DNA of 64,000 nt from Parablautia sp. Marseille-Q6255 (GTDB lineage: Bacteria > Bacillota > Clostridia > Lachnospirales > Lachnospiraceae), in the NCBI RefSeq assembly GCF_951230155.1, contig NZ_CATNVD010000010.1:62001-126000 (forward strand), in the 5' to 3' direction. Shown in pieces: positions 26,082-36,221 of the stretch. A program made the translations under genes and the position numbers. Under the pieces are notes generated by a model that worked only from the letters and a program-made list of their open reading frames with translations, did no database searches and was not told the DNA's origin. Within the stretch, counting starts at the first letter, position 1; each line of letters begins with the position of its first letter.

Positions 26082-26504
26082 CTACTTGATGAAACGGTCA
26101 ATTGCTTTATTCAGCTCTTCTATTTCCTGCATGTCCCCTGATTCAATCGCGTCTACGAGACAGTGCTGGATGTGATCCTGCAGGATCACCTTTCCGGTAT
26201 TGTTGATCGCCGCTTTCACTGCTGAAAGCTGTATCAGAACCTCACTACAGTCACGGCCTTCCTCCACCATGCGTTTAATAGACTGCATATGACCGATCAC
26301 ACGGGACAGTCGGTTGAGTACTGCTTTTGTATTCTCATGTGTATGAGTGTGCGACCCATGCGTATGTGTGTGCCCCGCATGGGAATGCGTATGCACACTT
26401 TCTTCATCTCCTGCATGTGTGTGCAGATGCTCATGTACTGCTCCATCTGTCTGCGCATCGTGGGCATGCACATGACTGTGCTCCTGTTCCTTTTTATTTT
26501 CCAT
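26082..26504 (-). CDS. CsoR/RcnR family metal-sensing repressor with His-rich N-terminus
   Basis: CsoR-family proteins are helical tetramers that release DNA on binding Cu, Ni/Co or sulfur species or formaldehyde. The 140-residue protein has an N-terminal extension of about 58 residues with more than 15 His (HSHAGHTHTHGSHTHTHE), then the core domain VLNRLSRVIGHMQSIKRMVE, GRDCSEVLIQLSAVKAAINN, and QDHIQHCLVDAI. The usual Cys-His-Cys copper pattern is visible as C (RDC), H (DHIQH) and C (HC). No metal transporter is next to it; it sits 9 bases after glgB. Confidence 0.85.
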   Translation of the reverse strand: MENKKEQEHSHVHAHDAQTDGAVHEHLHTHAGDEESVHTHSHAGHTHTHGSHTHTHENTKAVLNRLSRVIGHMQSIKRMVEEGRDCSEVLIQLSAVKAAINNTGKVILQDHIQHCLVDAIESGDMQEIEELNKAIDRFIK

Positions 26505-26513
26505 GTCTTATCC

Positions 26514-29051
26514 TCATTTACGCCTTCTCCGTCCCGAAGCCTTCGAACCGTTTGCGGCAGAAGCCTTCTCCGGGATAACAGCTACCTCACCTTTCTTTTT
26601 CTCCGGTACGACGGCTACCTCGCCTTTCTTTTTCTCCGGGATCACGGCTACCTCGCCCTTTTTCTTCTCCGGTACGACGGCTACCTCGCCTTTCTTTTTC
26701 TCCGGGATAACAGCTACCTCACCGCTCTCCCGCTTTGCCGGAACCTGTCTTGCAGCGGCCTTTGCAGGCGTTTCTTTCTTCTTTCTGGTCCCCTTTTTCG
26801 CTGCGGTTGTCTTTTTCTCTGATGATGGCTTTGACGCTTCCTCTGTTCTTGTACACTTAAATACAGAGATACCCATCGGCGGCACCAGGATCTCGATCGA
26901 ATCCTCTCTGTCATCACACGGACTCTTCTTAGACGGCTTCACACGCGGATTCGTGTTCCCGTCCCCGCCAAACACGATACTGTCGCTGTTAAAAATCTCT
27001 TTGAATTTGCCGCTGTATGGCACACCGATCCTGTGCTTTTCATAGACAAGCGGAGAGAAGTTCACAACAACAAGCAGGTCCTCTTCCTCTTTTCCGCTAT
27101 GGCGCATAAATACCAGCATATTCTCATCCGCAGAAATATTATTGATCCACTCAAATCCAGCCGGATCAAAGTCCTTCTTAAACAGCGCCGGCTGCTCTTT
27201 ATAAAATTTCATGAGCGCCTTCATATACGTCTGCATCTGATGATGCTCGTCATACTGGAGCAGATCCCACTCAATCTGGCTCTCCTCATTCCACTCGTCA
27301 AACTGCGCAATGTCCTGGCCCATAAACAAAAGCTTCTTGCCCGGGTGCATCATCATATAGCCGTATGCCGCACGCAGGTTTGCAAACTTCGCACTCTTCT
27401 TTCCCGGCATCTTTCCGATCATCGAGCCTTTTCCATGTACTACCTCATCGTGAGAAAGAGTCAGCACAAAATCCTCGCTGTACGCATAGATCATGCTGAA
27501 CGTAAGCTCGCCGTGGTGGTACGAGCGGAAGAACGGATCAAGCTGCATATAGCCGAGAAAATCATTCATCCAGCCCATATTCCACTTATAATCAAATCCA
27601 AGACCGTCCTCTTCTACCGGCGCTGTGATCTTTGGCCATGCAGAGGATTCTTCCGCGATCAGAACCGCGCCATCAGCATCCTTCTTAAAGATAGAGTTGA
27701 GATGCTTAAAGAATTCCACTGCTTCCAGATTCTCATGACCACCGTACATATTTGCTACCCATTCGCCGTCATTCTTGCCGTAATCCAGATACAGCATCGA
27801 AGCGACTGCGTCCATACGGATACCGTCTGCATGATAGACATTTTTCCAGAAGAGCGCATTTGCGATCAGGAAATTTGACACCTCCGGCCGCCCGTAATTA
27901 TAAATGAGCGTCCCCCAGTGCGGATGTGCTCCCTGGCGGGGATCCAGATGCTCATACAGACAGGTACCGTCAAAGCCGGAAAGTCCGTGCGTATCACGCG
28001 GGAAATGCGCCGGAACCCAGTCAAGGATCACACCGATCCCCTGCTCATGCATATAGTTCATAAAATACATAAAATCCTGCGGCGTGCCGTATCTGGCAGT
28101 CGGCGCATAATACCCGGTCACCTGATATCCCCACGAGCCGTCAAACGGATGCTCCATCACCGGCAGCAGCTCAATGTGCGTATAGCCCATTTCTTTTACA
28201 TAATCTGCGATCATGGGAGCCAGTTCCCGGTAATTATAAAAAATCCTGCCGTCATCCGGTTTGCGGAATGATCCCAGATGAAGTTCATAAATAAACATCG
28301 GAGCATCTTTTGTCGATGACGCTCTGCGCTTTTCCATCCACTTCTGATCGCTCCACGCAAAATCGCGCAGATCCGCAATGACAGAGGCTGTATTTGGCCG
28401 CAGCTCCGCTGCATTTGCATAAGGGTCTGCTTTCAGATAAGTAAGCCCGCCCTTTGCCTTGATCTCATACTTGTAGATCTCTCCCGCTTTCAGTCCGGGC
28501 ACAAACAGCTCAAAAATGCCAGAATCCCCAAACCTGCGCATGGGAAGTCTGCGCCCATCCCACAAATTGAAATCCCCGACAACGCTCACTCGCATAGCAT
28601 TCGGCGCCCATACGGCAAAATATACTCCCTCCGTGCCATTTATGGTCATCGGATGCGCGCCGAGCTTATTATAAATATCATAGCAGATACCTGCATTAAA
28701 TTTCTTTGTCTCCTTTTCCGTAAGCTGTGGAGCAAAGGAGTACGGATCCTGGTACTCTACCTCTGAGCCATCCTCATACTTCACGCAGTATACATAGGAC
28801 GGGATCCTCTTTCCCGGGATCAAAACTGCAAAATATCCCGTCTCATCCTCCATATCCATCGGATAACTTTTTATTTTGCCAGACGAAACTGTTTTTAACA
28901 CGACTTCTTTGGCATCCGGGAAAAAAGCCTGTATCGTGATACCATCCTCCACCTGATGCGCCCCCAGATACTGCTCCGGATGATCTTCCTCAGAATAAAC
29001 GATCGCCTCTACGCCTGCCCAATCCATTAAATCATATAATTTCTTATCCAT
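26514..29051 (-). CDS. glgB: 1,4-alpha-glucan branching enzyme with basic repeat tail
   Basis: GlgB adds alpha-1,6 branches to glycogen. The 845-residue protein has two N-terminal beta domains (CBM48 around VYFAVWAPNAMRVSVVGDFN), a GH13 barrel with DWVPAHFPRDTHG, GIRMDAVASMLYLDY (nucleophile Asp), LIAEESSAW (acid Glu) and LSHDEVVHG, and an all-beta C domain. From about residue 735 an extra 110-residue basic tail follows with five GEVAV(I/V)PEKKK repeats ending GRRRRK. Normal GlgB proteins end before this. ATG 29051 has GGAGG 8 bases upstream. No other glycogen gene is in the window. Confidence 0.94.
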   Translation of the reverse strand: MDKKLYDLMDWAGVEAIVYSEEDHPEQYLGAHQVEDGITIQAFFPDAKEVVLKTVSSGKIKSYPMDMEDETGYFAVLIPGKRIPSYVYCVKYEDGSEVEYQDPYSFAPQLTEKETKKFNAGICYDIYNKLGAHPMTINGTEGVYFAVWAPNAMRVSVVGDFNLWDGRRLPMRRFGDSGIFELFVPGLKAGEIYKYEIKAKGGLTYLKADPYANAAELRPNTASVIADLRDFAWSDQKWMEKRRASSTKDAPMFIYELHLGSFRKPDDGRIFYNYRELAPMIADYVKEMGYTHIELLPVMEHPFDGSWGYQVTGYYAPTARYGTPQDFMYFMNYMHEQGIGVILDWVPAHFPRDTHGLSGFDGTCLYEHLDPRQGAHPHWGTLIYNYGRPEVSNFLIANALFWKNVYHADGIRMDAVASMLYLDYGKNDGEWVANMYGGHENLEAVEFFKHLNSIFKKDADGAVLIAEESSAWPKITAPVEEDGLGFDYKWNMGWMNDFLGYMQLDPFFRSYHHGELTFSMIYAYSEDFVLTLSHDEVVHGKGSMIGKMPGKKSAKFANLRAAYGYMMMHPGKKLLFMGQDIAQFDEWNEESQIEWDLLQYDEHHQMQTYMKALMKFYKEQPALFKKDFDPAGFEWINNISADENMLVFMRHSGKEEEDLLVVVNFSPLVYEKHRIGVPYSGKFKEIFNSDSIVFGGDGNTNPRVKPSKKSPCDDREDSIEILVPPMGISVFKCTRTEEASKPSSEKKTTAAKKGTRKKKETPAKAAARQVPAKRESGEVAVIPEKKKGEVAVVPEKKKGEVAVIPEKKKGEVAVVPEKKKGEVAVIPEKASAANGSKASGRRRRK
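26569..26732 (-). repeat. 33-bp tandem repeat in the glgB 3' end
   Basis: Five 33-bp units each encode GEVAV(I/V)PEKKK, the last one diverging. I and V alternate (I V I V I) and unit DNA also alternates, so the real unit of duplication is about 66 bp. Confidence 0.85.
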
Positions 29052-29095
29052 ATGGTACCCTCCAAGCTTCCACATAGTTCTTGTTTTATAGAATT

Positions 29096-29124
29096 AGTCT
29101 ATCACTTTATCTGTGGAAAGACAA
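29096..29124 (-). promoter_or_regulatory. Sigma-A promoter of glgB
   Basis: Minus strand: TTGTCT (29119-29124), 17-base spacer, TAGACT (29096-29101), about 40 bases before the glgB start. Confidence 0.65.
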
Positions 29125-29170
29125 GAAAAAACAGGAATATTCACACAAATTTAAGGCGAATTTCCTGTTG
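29125..29170 (-). terminator. Terminator after the DUF1015 gene, end of the leuB operon
   Basis: Minus strand: ACAGGAA (29162-29168) and TTCCTGT (29131-29137), followed by TTTTTCTTG. Confidence 0.75.
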
Positions 29171-29201
29171 TTTCTTTATTATATATTTTCAGTTTTTTCT
29201 G

Positions 29202-30440
29202 TTACCTTTCAATCTGATGGAGAAACAGTCCGCTGTACAGCTTCGGTTCAAACCATGTCGATTTCGGCGGCATCAAAAGTCCCGCATCCGCAACGGCAAA
29301 AAGCTCTTCTCTCGCAGTCGGATACATCGCAAAAGCTACCGCACAGTCCGTATGTACCCGGCGCTCCAGCTCCTCCAGCCCTCGAACACCTCCGATAAAA
29401 TCAAGCCTCGCGTCATTTTTAGGATCTGCAATCCCAAGTACCGGGGCAAGCAGCTCCCTCTGAAGTACGGAAACATCCAGATTGTCGATCACACCCTCCC
29501 TGCAGTACTGCGCACGCAGCCGCAGCTCATACCATGTATCGCCGAGGTACATCGCAAACACACCTTTTTTCTCAGGCTTTTTTGCTTTCACACATCTGCG
29601 GACCTCAAAGCGCTGCGCGATCCGGCCTAAAAACTCCTCCTGCGTCATCCCGTTGAGATCCCTTACTGCACGGTTATAGTCCATAATCGTCAGTTCATCC
29701 TCTGGAAATAGCACTGCCAGAAAAGAATTAAATGCCTCTGTTCCATCATAGTCCGGATGCGCCCTGCGGCGGCGCTGTCCCACACGCACTGCTGATGCAG
29801 CTCTGTGATGCCCGTCTGCAATATACAGACGATCCACATCCCCAAAGGCAGCCTGAAGTGTCTCTATATCCTTCTGCCGGGAAACACACCAGCCTCTGTG
29901 GCGCACGCCATCGAAAGATCCAAAGTCAAACACTGCGTCCTGACGCCGGATCCGCTGTACAACATCCTGCACAGCTGCATTCCGATGATATGCAAGAAAC
30001 ACCGGACCCGTCTGCATACCGCATGCGTCTATGTGCCGGATCCGATCCGCCTCTTTTTCTTCCCTCGTGTTTTCGTGCTCACGGATCACATGGCTCAGAT
30101 AATCATCGATTGCCGCACATGCCACTACGCCAGTCTGTACATGCTGCCCCTGCGTCAGCTCATACAGATAATACATCGGCTTTTCATCTGAAACAAAAAC
30201 TCCCTGTTCCAGACGCTCCCGTATCATATCCCCGGCCTTTTCATAAACCCTCTGCGCGTACATATCGGTATCTTCTGCAAACTGTGTTTCCGGCCGGTCA
30301 ATATTCAAAAATGACAGCCTATCCTTCGCCGCCTGTATATACGCTTCTTTTCGGCTGTACACATCATAGGGCAGCGCTGCCACCCGCGCTTCCAGGCCTC
30401 GCGCCGGTCTGATCGCCTGAAACGGTCTGATATCTGCCAT
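29202..30440 (-). CDS. DUF1015 family protein
   Basis: A 412-residue soluble protein with the DUF1015 start IRPFQAIRPARGLEARVAAL, PYDVYSRKEAY, and YIADGHHRAASAVRVGQRRR, a conserved His-His block. Genes of this family are often next to serA and serC in anaerobes, as here (24 bases after serA), which suggests a link to serine metabolism. The biochemical activity is not established to my knowledge. Confidence 0.88.
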   Translation of the reverse strand: MADIRPFQAIRPARGLEARVAALPYDVYSRKEAYIQAAKDRLSFLNIDRPETQFAEDTDMYAQRVYEKAGDMIRERLEQGVFVSDEKPMYYLYELTQGQHVQTGVVACAAIDDYLSHVIREHENTREEKEADRIRHIDACGMQTGPVFLAYHRNAAVQDVVQRIRRQDAVFDFGSFDGVRHRGWCVSRQKDIETLQAAFGDVDRLYIADGHHRAASAVRVGQRRRRAHPDYDGTEAFNSFLAVLFPEDELTIMDYNRAVRDLNGMTQEEFLGRIAQRFEVRRCVKAKKPEKKGVFAMYLGDTWYELRLRAQYCREGVIDNLDVSVLQRELLAPVLGIADPKNDARLDFIGGVRGLEELERRVHTDCAVAFAMYPTAREELFAVADAGLLMPPKSTWFEPKLYSGLFLHQIER

Positions 30441-30464
30441 GCAACCATCCTTTCTGCGGATCTT

Positions 30465-31622
30465 TTATTTTACCACTCGGACCTTCACAACACCTTCCAC
30501 CGCGCGCAGCCGTTCCACCGTCTCCGGAGACACCCTGGCATCGAGGTCAAACAGCGTGTACGCATAATCCCCTTTACTTGTATTGCTCATGTTCTTAATA
30601 TTCGTATCAGAAAGGATGTCAGCAAATCGTCCGATCATCATTTTCACGTTTCTGTGGTAGATCGCCAGCCGCGATTCTGCCGTGCAAAGACCGAGGTCAC
30701 AGTTTGGATAATTCACAGAATTTCGGATATTTCCATTCTCCAGGAAATTTTTCAGTTCTTTGACTGCCATAACTGCACAATTGTCCTCCGACTCTACCGT
30801 AGAAGCGCCAAGATGCGGCGTGAGCAGCACGCCTTTTTTTCCTACTGTCACAGGATTGGGAAAATCTGAAACATACCTGTGTACTCTGCCCGCATCGATC
30901 GCCTCGATCACCGCCTCCTCATCGACCAGAAGATCTCTTGCGAAGTTGAGGATCACTACATTTTTTTTCATCTTCGCGATCGCTTCTCTCCCGATCATCT
31001 TTTTCGTAGAATCCAGAAGCGGCACATGGATCGTAATGTAATCACACTGCTCATAAATCTCATTTACATCATTGATATGGCGGATGCTGCGCGACAGGTT
31101 CCATGCTGCATCGACAGAAATATACGGATCATAGCCATACACCTCCATACCAAGGTGCACCGCTGCATTCGCGACCTGCACACCGATCGCGCCAAGACCG
31201 ATGATGCCAAGCTTCTTATCCTGCAGCTCACTTCCTGCAAATTTCTTTTTCTCCTTCTCTGTCGCAGCCGCTACTGCCTCATTCCCCGCCTGCGTCTGGA
31301 CCCAGTTCGCACCGCCTATGATATCACGCGCGGCCAGAAGCATTCCGGCAAAGACCAGCTCTTTCACACCGTTTGCATTGGCTCCCGGCGTATTAAATAC
31401 TACGATACCCTGTCGGGCGCATTTTTCCAGTGGAATATTATTTACGCCTGCTCCCGCTCTCGCGATCGCCTGCAGGGACTGCGGCAGCTCCATCTCGTGC
31501 ATATTTGCACTGCGCACCAGCACCGCGTCCGCCTCATGAATATTGTTCACCTGTCTGTAGCCTTCCGTAAAACGATCCAGACCAACCTGCGCGATCGGAT
31601 TTAAGCACGTATAACGATACAT
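30465..31622 (-). CDS. serA: D-3-phosphoglycerate dehydrogenase (short form, ACT domain)
   Basis: SerA oxidises 3-phosphoglycerate, opening serine synthesis. The 385-residue protein has the NAD motif GLGAIGVQVANAAVHLG, the catalytic Arg in LNFARDLLVDEEAVI, the His in LLTPHLGAST, and a C-terminal ACT domain (ISNMSNTSKGDYAY to VEGVVKVRVVK). The start codon shares one base with the serC stop (TAATG), so the pair is translationally coupled. Confidence 0.93.
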   Translation of the reverse strand: MYRYTCLNPIAQVGLDRFTEGYRQVNNIHEADAVLVRSANMHEMELPQSLQAIARAGAGVNNIPLEKCARQGIVVFNTPGANANGVKELVFAGMLLAARDIIGGANWVQTQAGNEAVAAATEKEKKKFAGSELQDKKLGIIGLGAIGVQVANAAVHLGMEVYGYDPYISVDAAWNLSRSIRHINDVNEIYEQCDYITIHVPLLDSTKKMIGREAIAKMKKNVVILNFARDLLVDEEAVIEAIDAGRVHRYVSDFPNPVTVGKKGVLLTPHLGASTVESEDNCAVMAVKELKNFLENGNIRNSVNYPNCDLGLCTAESRLAIYHRNVKMMIGRFADILSDTNIKNMSNTSKGDYAYTLFDLDARVSPETVERLRAVEGVVKVRVVK

Positions 31623-32704
31623 TACTTATTCGCCTCCTCAAATTCCTTCATAAATGCAACCAGCTCCTCTACGCCCTGCATCGGCATCGCATTGTAGATG
31701 CTTGCGCGCATACCTCCGACAGTCCGGTGCCCCTTCAGGTTCACAAAACCTGCCGCCTCTGCTTCTTTTACAAATCTCGCATCCAGCTCCTTATCGCCTG
31801 TCACAAATGGAACGTTCATCAGCGAACGGTCCTCCCTTGCGACTGTCCCCCGGAACATTTCACTCGCATCAAGGAAATCATACAGCACCTTCGCCTTCGC
31901 CTCGTTGCGCTCCTTCATTGCCGCAAGACCGCCCGTGCGCAGGATCCATTTAAATACCTTGCCGCACATATAGATGCAGTAGCAATTCGGCGTATTGTAC
32001 ATCGAATCCGCATCTGCATGTGTCTTAAACTTCATCATGGTCGGCGTAAACTCCATCACCTCGTCCGTGATCAGATCCTTGCGGATGATCGAGATCACCA
32101 TGCCCGCCGGACCGATGTTTTTCTGGACGCCTCCGTAGATGATACCATAATCTGAGACCTGAACCGGCTCAGAGAGGAAACATGAGGACACATCTGCTAC
32201 GAGCGGCTTTCCTTTTGTATCAGGAAGCTTCCGAAACTTCGTGCCATAAATCGTATTATTTTCACAGATGTATACATAATCCGCGTCTTTGCTGACCGGA
32301 AGATCACTGCAGTCCGGAATATAGGAAAACATTTTGTCCTCGCTGGAAGCAATCTTGTTTGCCTGCCCGTATTTCTGCGCTTCCTGCCACGCTTTTTTCG
32401 CCCACTGCCCCGTGACGATATAATCAGCTACACGGTTCTTCATAAGGTTCATCGGGATCATTGAAAACTGGAGACTTGCGCCGCCCTGTAAAAACAGGAT
32501 CTGGTAATCATCCGGGATCTGCATCAGCTTGCGCAGATCCTCCTGCGTCTCATGGAGAAGGTCACCAAACAGCTTTGACCGATGGCTCATCTCCATCACA
32601 GACATTCCGCAGCCTCTGTAATCAAGCATTTCCTCCTGCGCTTCCCGCAGTACCTCCTCCGGCAATACTGCCGGACCTGCTGAAAAATTATACACTCTGC
32701 TCAT
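31622..32704 (-). CDS. serC: Phosphoserine aminotransferase
   Basis: SerC transfers an amino group from glutamate to 3-phosphohydroxypyruvate. The 360-residue PLP enzyme begins VYNFSAGPAVLPEEVLREAQ, has the lysine in YGGVQKNIGPAGM, and ends GGMRASIYNAMPMQGVEELV. GAGGAGG precedes the ATG. It lies 57 bases after ilvB with no terminator between, so it is probably read with the leuB-ilvD-ilvB genes. Confidence 0.95.
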   Translation of the reverse strand: MSRVYNFSAGPAVLPEEVLREAQEEMLDYRGCGMSVMEMSHRSKLFGDLLHETQEDLRKLMQIPDDYQILFLQGGASLQFSMIPMNLMKNRVADYIVTGQWAKKAWQEAQKYGQANKIASSEDKMFSYIPDCSDLPVSKDADYVYICENNTIYGTKFRKLPDTKGKPLVADVSSCFLSEPVQVSDYGIIYGGVQKNIGPAGMVISIIRKDLITDEVMEFTPTMMKFKTHADADSMYNTPNCYCIYMCGKVFKWILRTGGLAAMKERNEAKAKVLYDFLDASEMFRGTVAREDRSLMNVPFVTGDKELDARFVKEAEAAGFVNLKGHRTVGGMRASIYNAMPMQGVEELVAFMKEFEEANK

Positions 32705-32761
32705 TTTCCCATCCTCCTCTTTTTTTGCGCCTGCGAATCACCGCTCTATCCGGCGTTTCGC

Positions 32762-34435
32762 TTACTGTATATCATCCTGATCAAATACGGTGTCGATCGG
32801 CTTTCCCGCTGCCACCATCGGGAATACCTTGTCATCACAGTCGATCATACAGTCCAGCACGACCGGTCTGCCAAGCAAAAGCGCTTTCTCGATTGCCGGA
32901 GCAAGCTCCTCCTTTTTTTCCACCCGGATCCCAGTCGCACCCATCGCCTCTGCAAGCTTCACAAAGTCAACTGCATCGTTTAGCACGGTCGCCGAATAGC
33001 GCTTCTCATAAAACAACGTCTGCCACTGGCGGACCATACCAAGCACGTGATTGTTGATCACGACCTGGATAATCGGGATATTGTAGCGGGCCGCCGTTGC
33101 GATCTCATTCATATTCATGCGGAAACAGCCGTCTCCCGCAATATTAATGACGGTCTTATCCGGATTTGCAACCTTAGCACCGATCGCCGCTCCAAGACCA
33201 TAGCCCATTGTGCCTAAGCCCCCCGATGTAAGAAGTGTACGCGGCTTCGGATACTTATAGTACTGCGCCGCCCACATCTGGTGCTGTCCGACCTCTGTTA
33301 CAATGATCGCGTCTCCTCCTGTCTGCCGGTAGATCTCTTCTATAATGCCCGGTCCGCTCAAAACCTCTGTGTTATATTTCAGTGGATATTTTTCTTTCAG
33401 CGCGCGTATCTCATCATCCCACTCATCATGTCTGTGCTCTGTAAGTCTTGCATTCAGGCGTTTCAGGACTTCCTTCACATCCCCGATCACCGCTGCATCA
33501 ACCATGATATTTTTATTGATTTCTGCCGCATCCACATCAATCTGGATGATCCTGGCATTTTTCGCAAACGACTGCGCCTGACCAACGACACGGTCACTGA
33601 AGCGTGCGCCGATCACGATCAGCAGATCACTTTTTGTCACTCCGAGATTTGCCGTCTTCGTCCCGTGCATTCCTACCATACCGGTATACAGATCATTTCT
33701 TCCGTCAAACGCACCCTTCCCCATCAGAGAATCTGCGACCGGAGCGTGGATCTTGCGTGCAAACTCCTGCAGCTCCTCCTGCGCACCGGAAATTACAGCT
33801 CCGCCGCCCACCAGAAGGAACGGGCGTTTTGCCTCACAGATCAGGCGTACTGCCTCTTCCAGATCCGCTTCTCTGATATATTCTGTGCTTCTTACAATAG
33901 GATCCGGAACCTTTGGCTCATACTCCGCAATCCCTGCCGTCACATCCTTTGGAATGTCGATCAGCACCGGCCCCGGACGGCCTTCCTGAGCGATCCGAAA
34001 TGCCCAGCGAATCGTATCTGCAAGCTTATTGACATCCTTTACGATAAAATTATGTTTGGTTATCGGCATTGTCACGCCTAAAATATCAATCTCCTGAAAG
34101 CTGTCTCGTCCAAGAAGGGACACGCCTACGTTTGCCGTGATCGCAACGACCGGAACACTGTCCATATATGCTGTCGCGATGCCTGTGACAAGGTTCGTCG
34201 CGCCCGGACCCGAGGTTGCAAGGCAGACACCGACCTTTCCCGTCGAGCGTGCGTAGCCGTCCGCCGCATGGGCGGCGCCCTGCTCGTGAGAGGTCAGGAT
34301 ATGACGGATCTCACCGCTGTGCTTATACAGCTCATCATATATATTCAAAATCGCGCCTCCCGGATAACCAAACACCGTATCAACGCCCTGCTCCTTTAAA
34401 CATTCAATAACAATTTCTGATCCATTTAATTTCAT
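32762..34435 (-). CDS. ilvB: Acetolactate synthase large (catalytic) subunit
   Basis: This thiamine diphosphate enzyme makes acetolactate or acetohydroxybutyrate, the first common step of valine, leucine and isoleucine synthesis. The 557-residue protein has FGYPGGAILNIYDEL, HEQGAAHAADGYARSTGKVG with the catalytic Glu context, and the cofactor motif GDGCFRMNMNEIATAARYN...NN. ATG 34435 has GAGGG about 10 bases upstream; a TTG three codons earlier overlaps that site. No small regulatory subunit gene follows, unlike most ilvB-ilvN/H pairs. Confidence 0.94.
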   Translation of the reverse strand: MKLNGSEIVIECLKEQGVDTVFGYPGGAILNIYDELYKHSGEIRHILTSHEQGAAHAADGYARSTGKVGVCLATSGPGATNLVTGIATAYMDSVPVVAITANVGVSLLGRDSFQEIDILGVTMPITKHNFIVKDVNKLADTIRWAFRIAQEGRPGPVLIDIPKDVTAGIAEYEPKVPDPIVRSTEYIREADLEEAVRLICEAKRPFLLVGGGAVISGAQEELQEFARKIHAPVADSLMGKGAFDGRNDLYTGMVGMHGTKTANLGVTKSDLLIVIGARFSDRVVGQAQSFAKNARIIQIDVDAAEINKNIMVDAAVIGDVKEVLKRLNARLTEHRHDEWDDEIRALKEKYPLKYNTEVLSGPGIIEEIYRQTGGDAIIVTEVGQHQMWAAQYYKYPKPRTLLTSGGLGTMGYGLGAAIGAKVANPDKTVINIAGDGCFRMNMNEIATAARYNIPIIQVVINNHVLGMVRQWQTLFYEKRYSATVLNDAVDFVKLAEAMGATGIRVEKKEELAPAIEKALLLGRPVVLDCMIDCDDKVFPMVAAGKPIDTVFDQDDIQ

Positions 34436-34495
34436 ACGCAGCAACCCTCTCTGTTCTATATGATATACTGGAGTATTTCCCTAATAAAAGACAGC

Positions 34496-36175
34496 TTATC
34501 TGCCCTCCTCAAGCGGATTGATCAGTACTGCACCGCGGTTGCCTGAGGTCACAAGCGATGCGTAGCGTGCCAGATATCCTGTCCTGATCTTCGGCTCGCG
34601 CGGCTGCCATGCAGCTTTTCTTCTTGCCAGTTCTTCATCGCTGACTGCCAGATCAAGCCTGCACTCCGGAATATTTATTTTGATAATATCGCCCTCCTCT
34701 ACAAGAGCGATCGGTCCGCCGACCGCTGCCTCCGGAGATACATGACCGATGGATGCTCCCCTCGAAGCGCCGCTGAACCGTCCGTCTGTGATCAGCGCCA
34801 CGCTCGAGCCAAGCCCCATGCCGGCGATCGCCGATGTCGGATTGAGCATTTCTCTCATACCCGGTCCGCCCTTTGGTCCCTCGTACCGGATCACGACGAC
34901 GTCTCCCGCCACGATCTTTCCGCCGAGGATCGCTGCGATCGCATCCTCCTCACAGTCAAAGACGCGGGCAGGACCTTCATGCACCATCATCTCCGGCACG
35001 ACTGCCGAGCGCTTCACCACACCGGAATCCGGAGCCAGATTTCCTTTGAGCATGGCCAGACCGCCTGTCTCGCTGTATGGATTTTCCACCGGGCGGATGA
35101 CCTCGGGATTTTTATTTACACAGCCTGCAATATTTTCTCCGACCGTCTTTCCGGTGACCGTCAGACAGTCAAGATCCAGCAGATTTTTCTTTGTCAGCTC
35201 ATTCATGACTGCATATACGCCGCCCGCCTCGTTGAGATCCTCCATGTAAGTAGGACCTGCCGGAGCCAGATGACACAGGTTCGGCGTGCGCGCGCTTACC
35301 TCATTCGCAATATCTACATTCAGCTCTACACCCGCCTCATGCGCGATCGCCGGAAGGTGAAGCATGCTGTTTGTCGAGCAGCCCAGCGCCATATCGACCG
35401 TCAGGGCATTCATAAACGCCTTCTCCGTCATAATATCGCGCGGACGGATATTCTTTTTAAGCAGCTCCATCACCTGCATACCAGCCATCTTCGCAAGGCG
35501 GATACGCTCCGAATAAACCGCCGGGATCGTGCCATTACCGCGAAGCCCCATACCGAGCGCTTCCGTGAGGCAGTTCATGCTGTTCGCCGTATACATACCG
35601 GAGCAGGAACCGCAGGTCGGGCAGACCTTCTCCTCATACTCTCTGACCTCGTCTGCCGTCATCGTGCCGGCTGTGTACTCTCCGACTGCTTCAAACATAC
35701 TGGAAAGACTCCTCTTTCGCCCCTTCAGATGTCCGGCCATCATAGGCCCTCCGCTTACAAAAATGGTAGGAATGTTCAGTCTCGCTGCCGCCATCAAAAG
35801 CCCCGGAACATTCTTGTCACAGTTCGGGATCATCACAAGTGCATCAAACTGATGTGCCATCGCCATACACTCCGTCGAATCTGCGATCAGATCGCGCGTC
35901 ACGAGCGAGTATTTCATCCCGACATGTCCCATCGCGATCCCGTCACAGACTGCGATCGCCGGAAATTCTCTGGGCACGCCGCCCGCCATGGCTACACCAA
36001 GCTTAACTGCCTCCGTGATCTTATCCAGGTTCATGTGTCCCGGTACTACTTCATTATAGGAATTTACAATACCCACCAGCGGACGCTTCATCTCCTCTTC
36101 GGTCATGCCAAGCGCATGAAAGAGCGAACGATGCGGTGCCTGCTGGATACCTGTTTTTACTGCGTCACTTCTCAT
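34496..36175 (-). CDS. ilvD: Dihydroxyacid dehydratase
   Basis: IlvD dehydrates dihydroxyisovalerate and its methyl homologue using an Fe-S cluster. The 559-residue protein has [38 protein letters not shown] and the C-terminal [20 protein letters not shown]. It sits between leuB and ilvB. A strong ribosome site (GGAGG) precedes the ATG at 36175. Confidence 0.95.
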   Translation of the reverse strand: MRSDAVKTGIQQAPHRSLFHALGMTEEEMKRPLVGIVNSYNEVVPGHMNLDKITEAVKLGVAMAGGVPREFPAIAVCDGIAMGHVGMKYSLVTRDLIADSTECMAMAHQFDALVMIPNCDKNVPGLLMAAARLNIPTIFVSGGPMMAGHLKGRKRSLSSMFEAVGEYTAGTMTADEVREYEEKVCPTCGSCSGMYTANSMNCLTEALGMGLRGNGTIPAVYSERIRLAKMAGMQVMELLKKNIRPRDIMTEKAFMNALTVDMALGCSTNSMLHLPAIAHEAGVELNVDIANEVSARTPNLCHLAPAGPTYMEDLNEAGGVYAVMNELTKKNLLDLDCLTVTGKTVGENIAGCVNKNPEVIRPVENPYSETGGLAMLKGNLAPDSGVVKRSAVVPEMMVHEGPARVFDCEEDAIAAILGGKIVAGDVVVIRYEGPKGGPGMREMLNPTSAIAGMGLGSSVALITDGRFSGASRGASIGHVSPEAAVGGPIALVEEGDIIKINIPECRLDLAVSDEELARRKAAWQPREPKIRTGYLARYASLVTSGNRGAVLINPLEEGR

Positions 36176-36221
36176 AAAGATTTCCTCCTTTAACGTAAAC
36201 CAACTTATACAGTATTGCCTG

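Noticed and set aside
26569-26732. CRISPR array
   Set aside because: Repeats are contiguous with no spacers and stay in frame with the glgB coding sequence.
34742-36193. Long open frame of more than 480 codons opposite ilvD
   Set aside because: ilvD is unmistakable on the other strand, and the antisense product is rich in His and Arg without any domain, as expected for a shadow frame.
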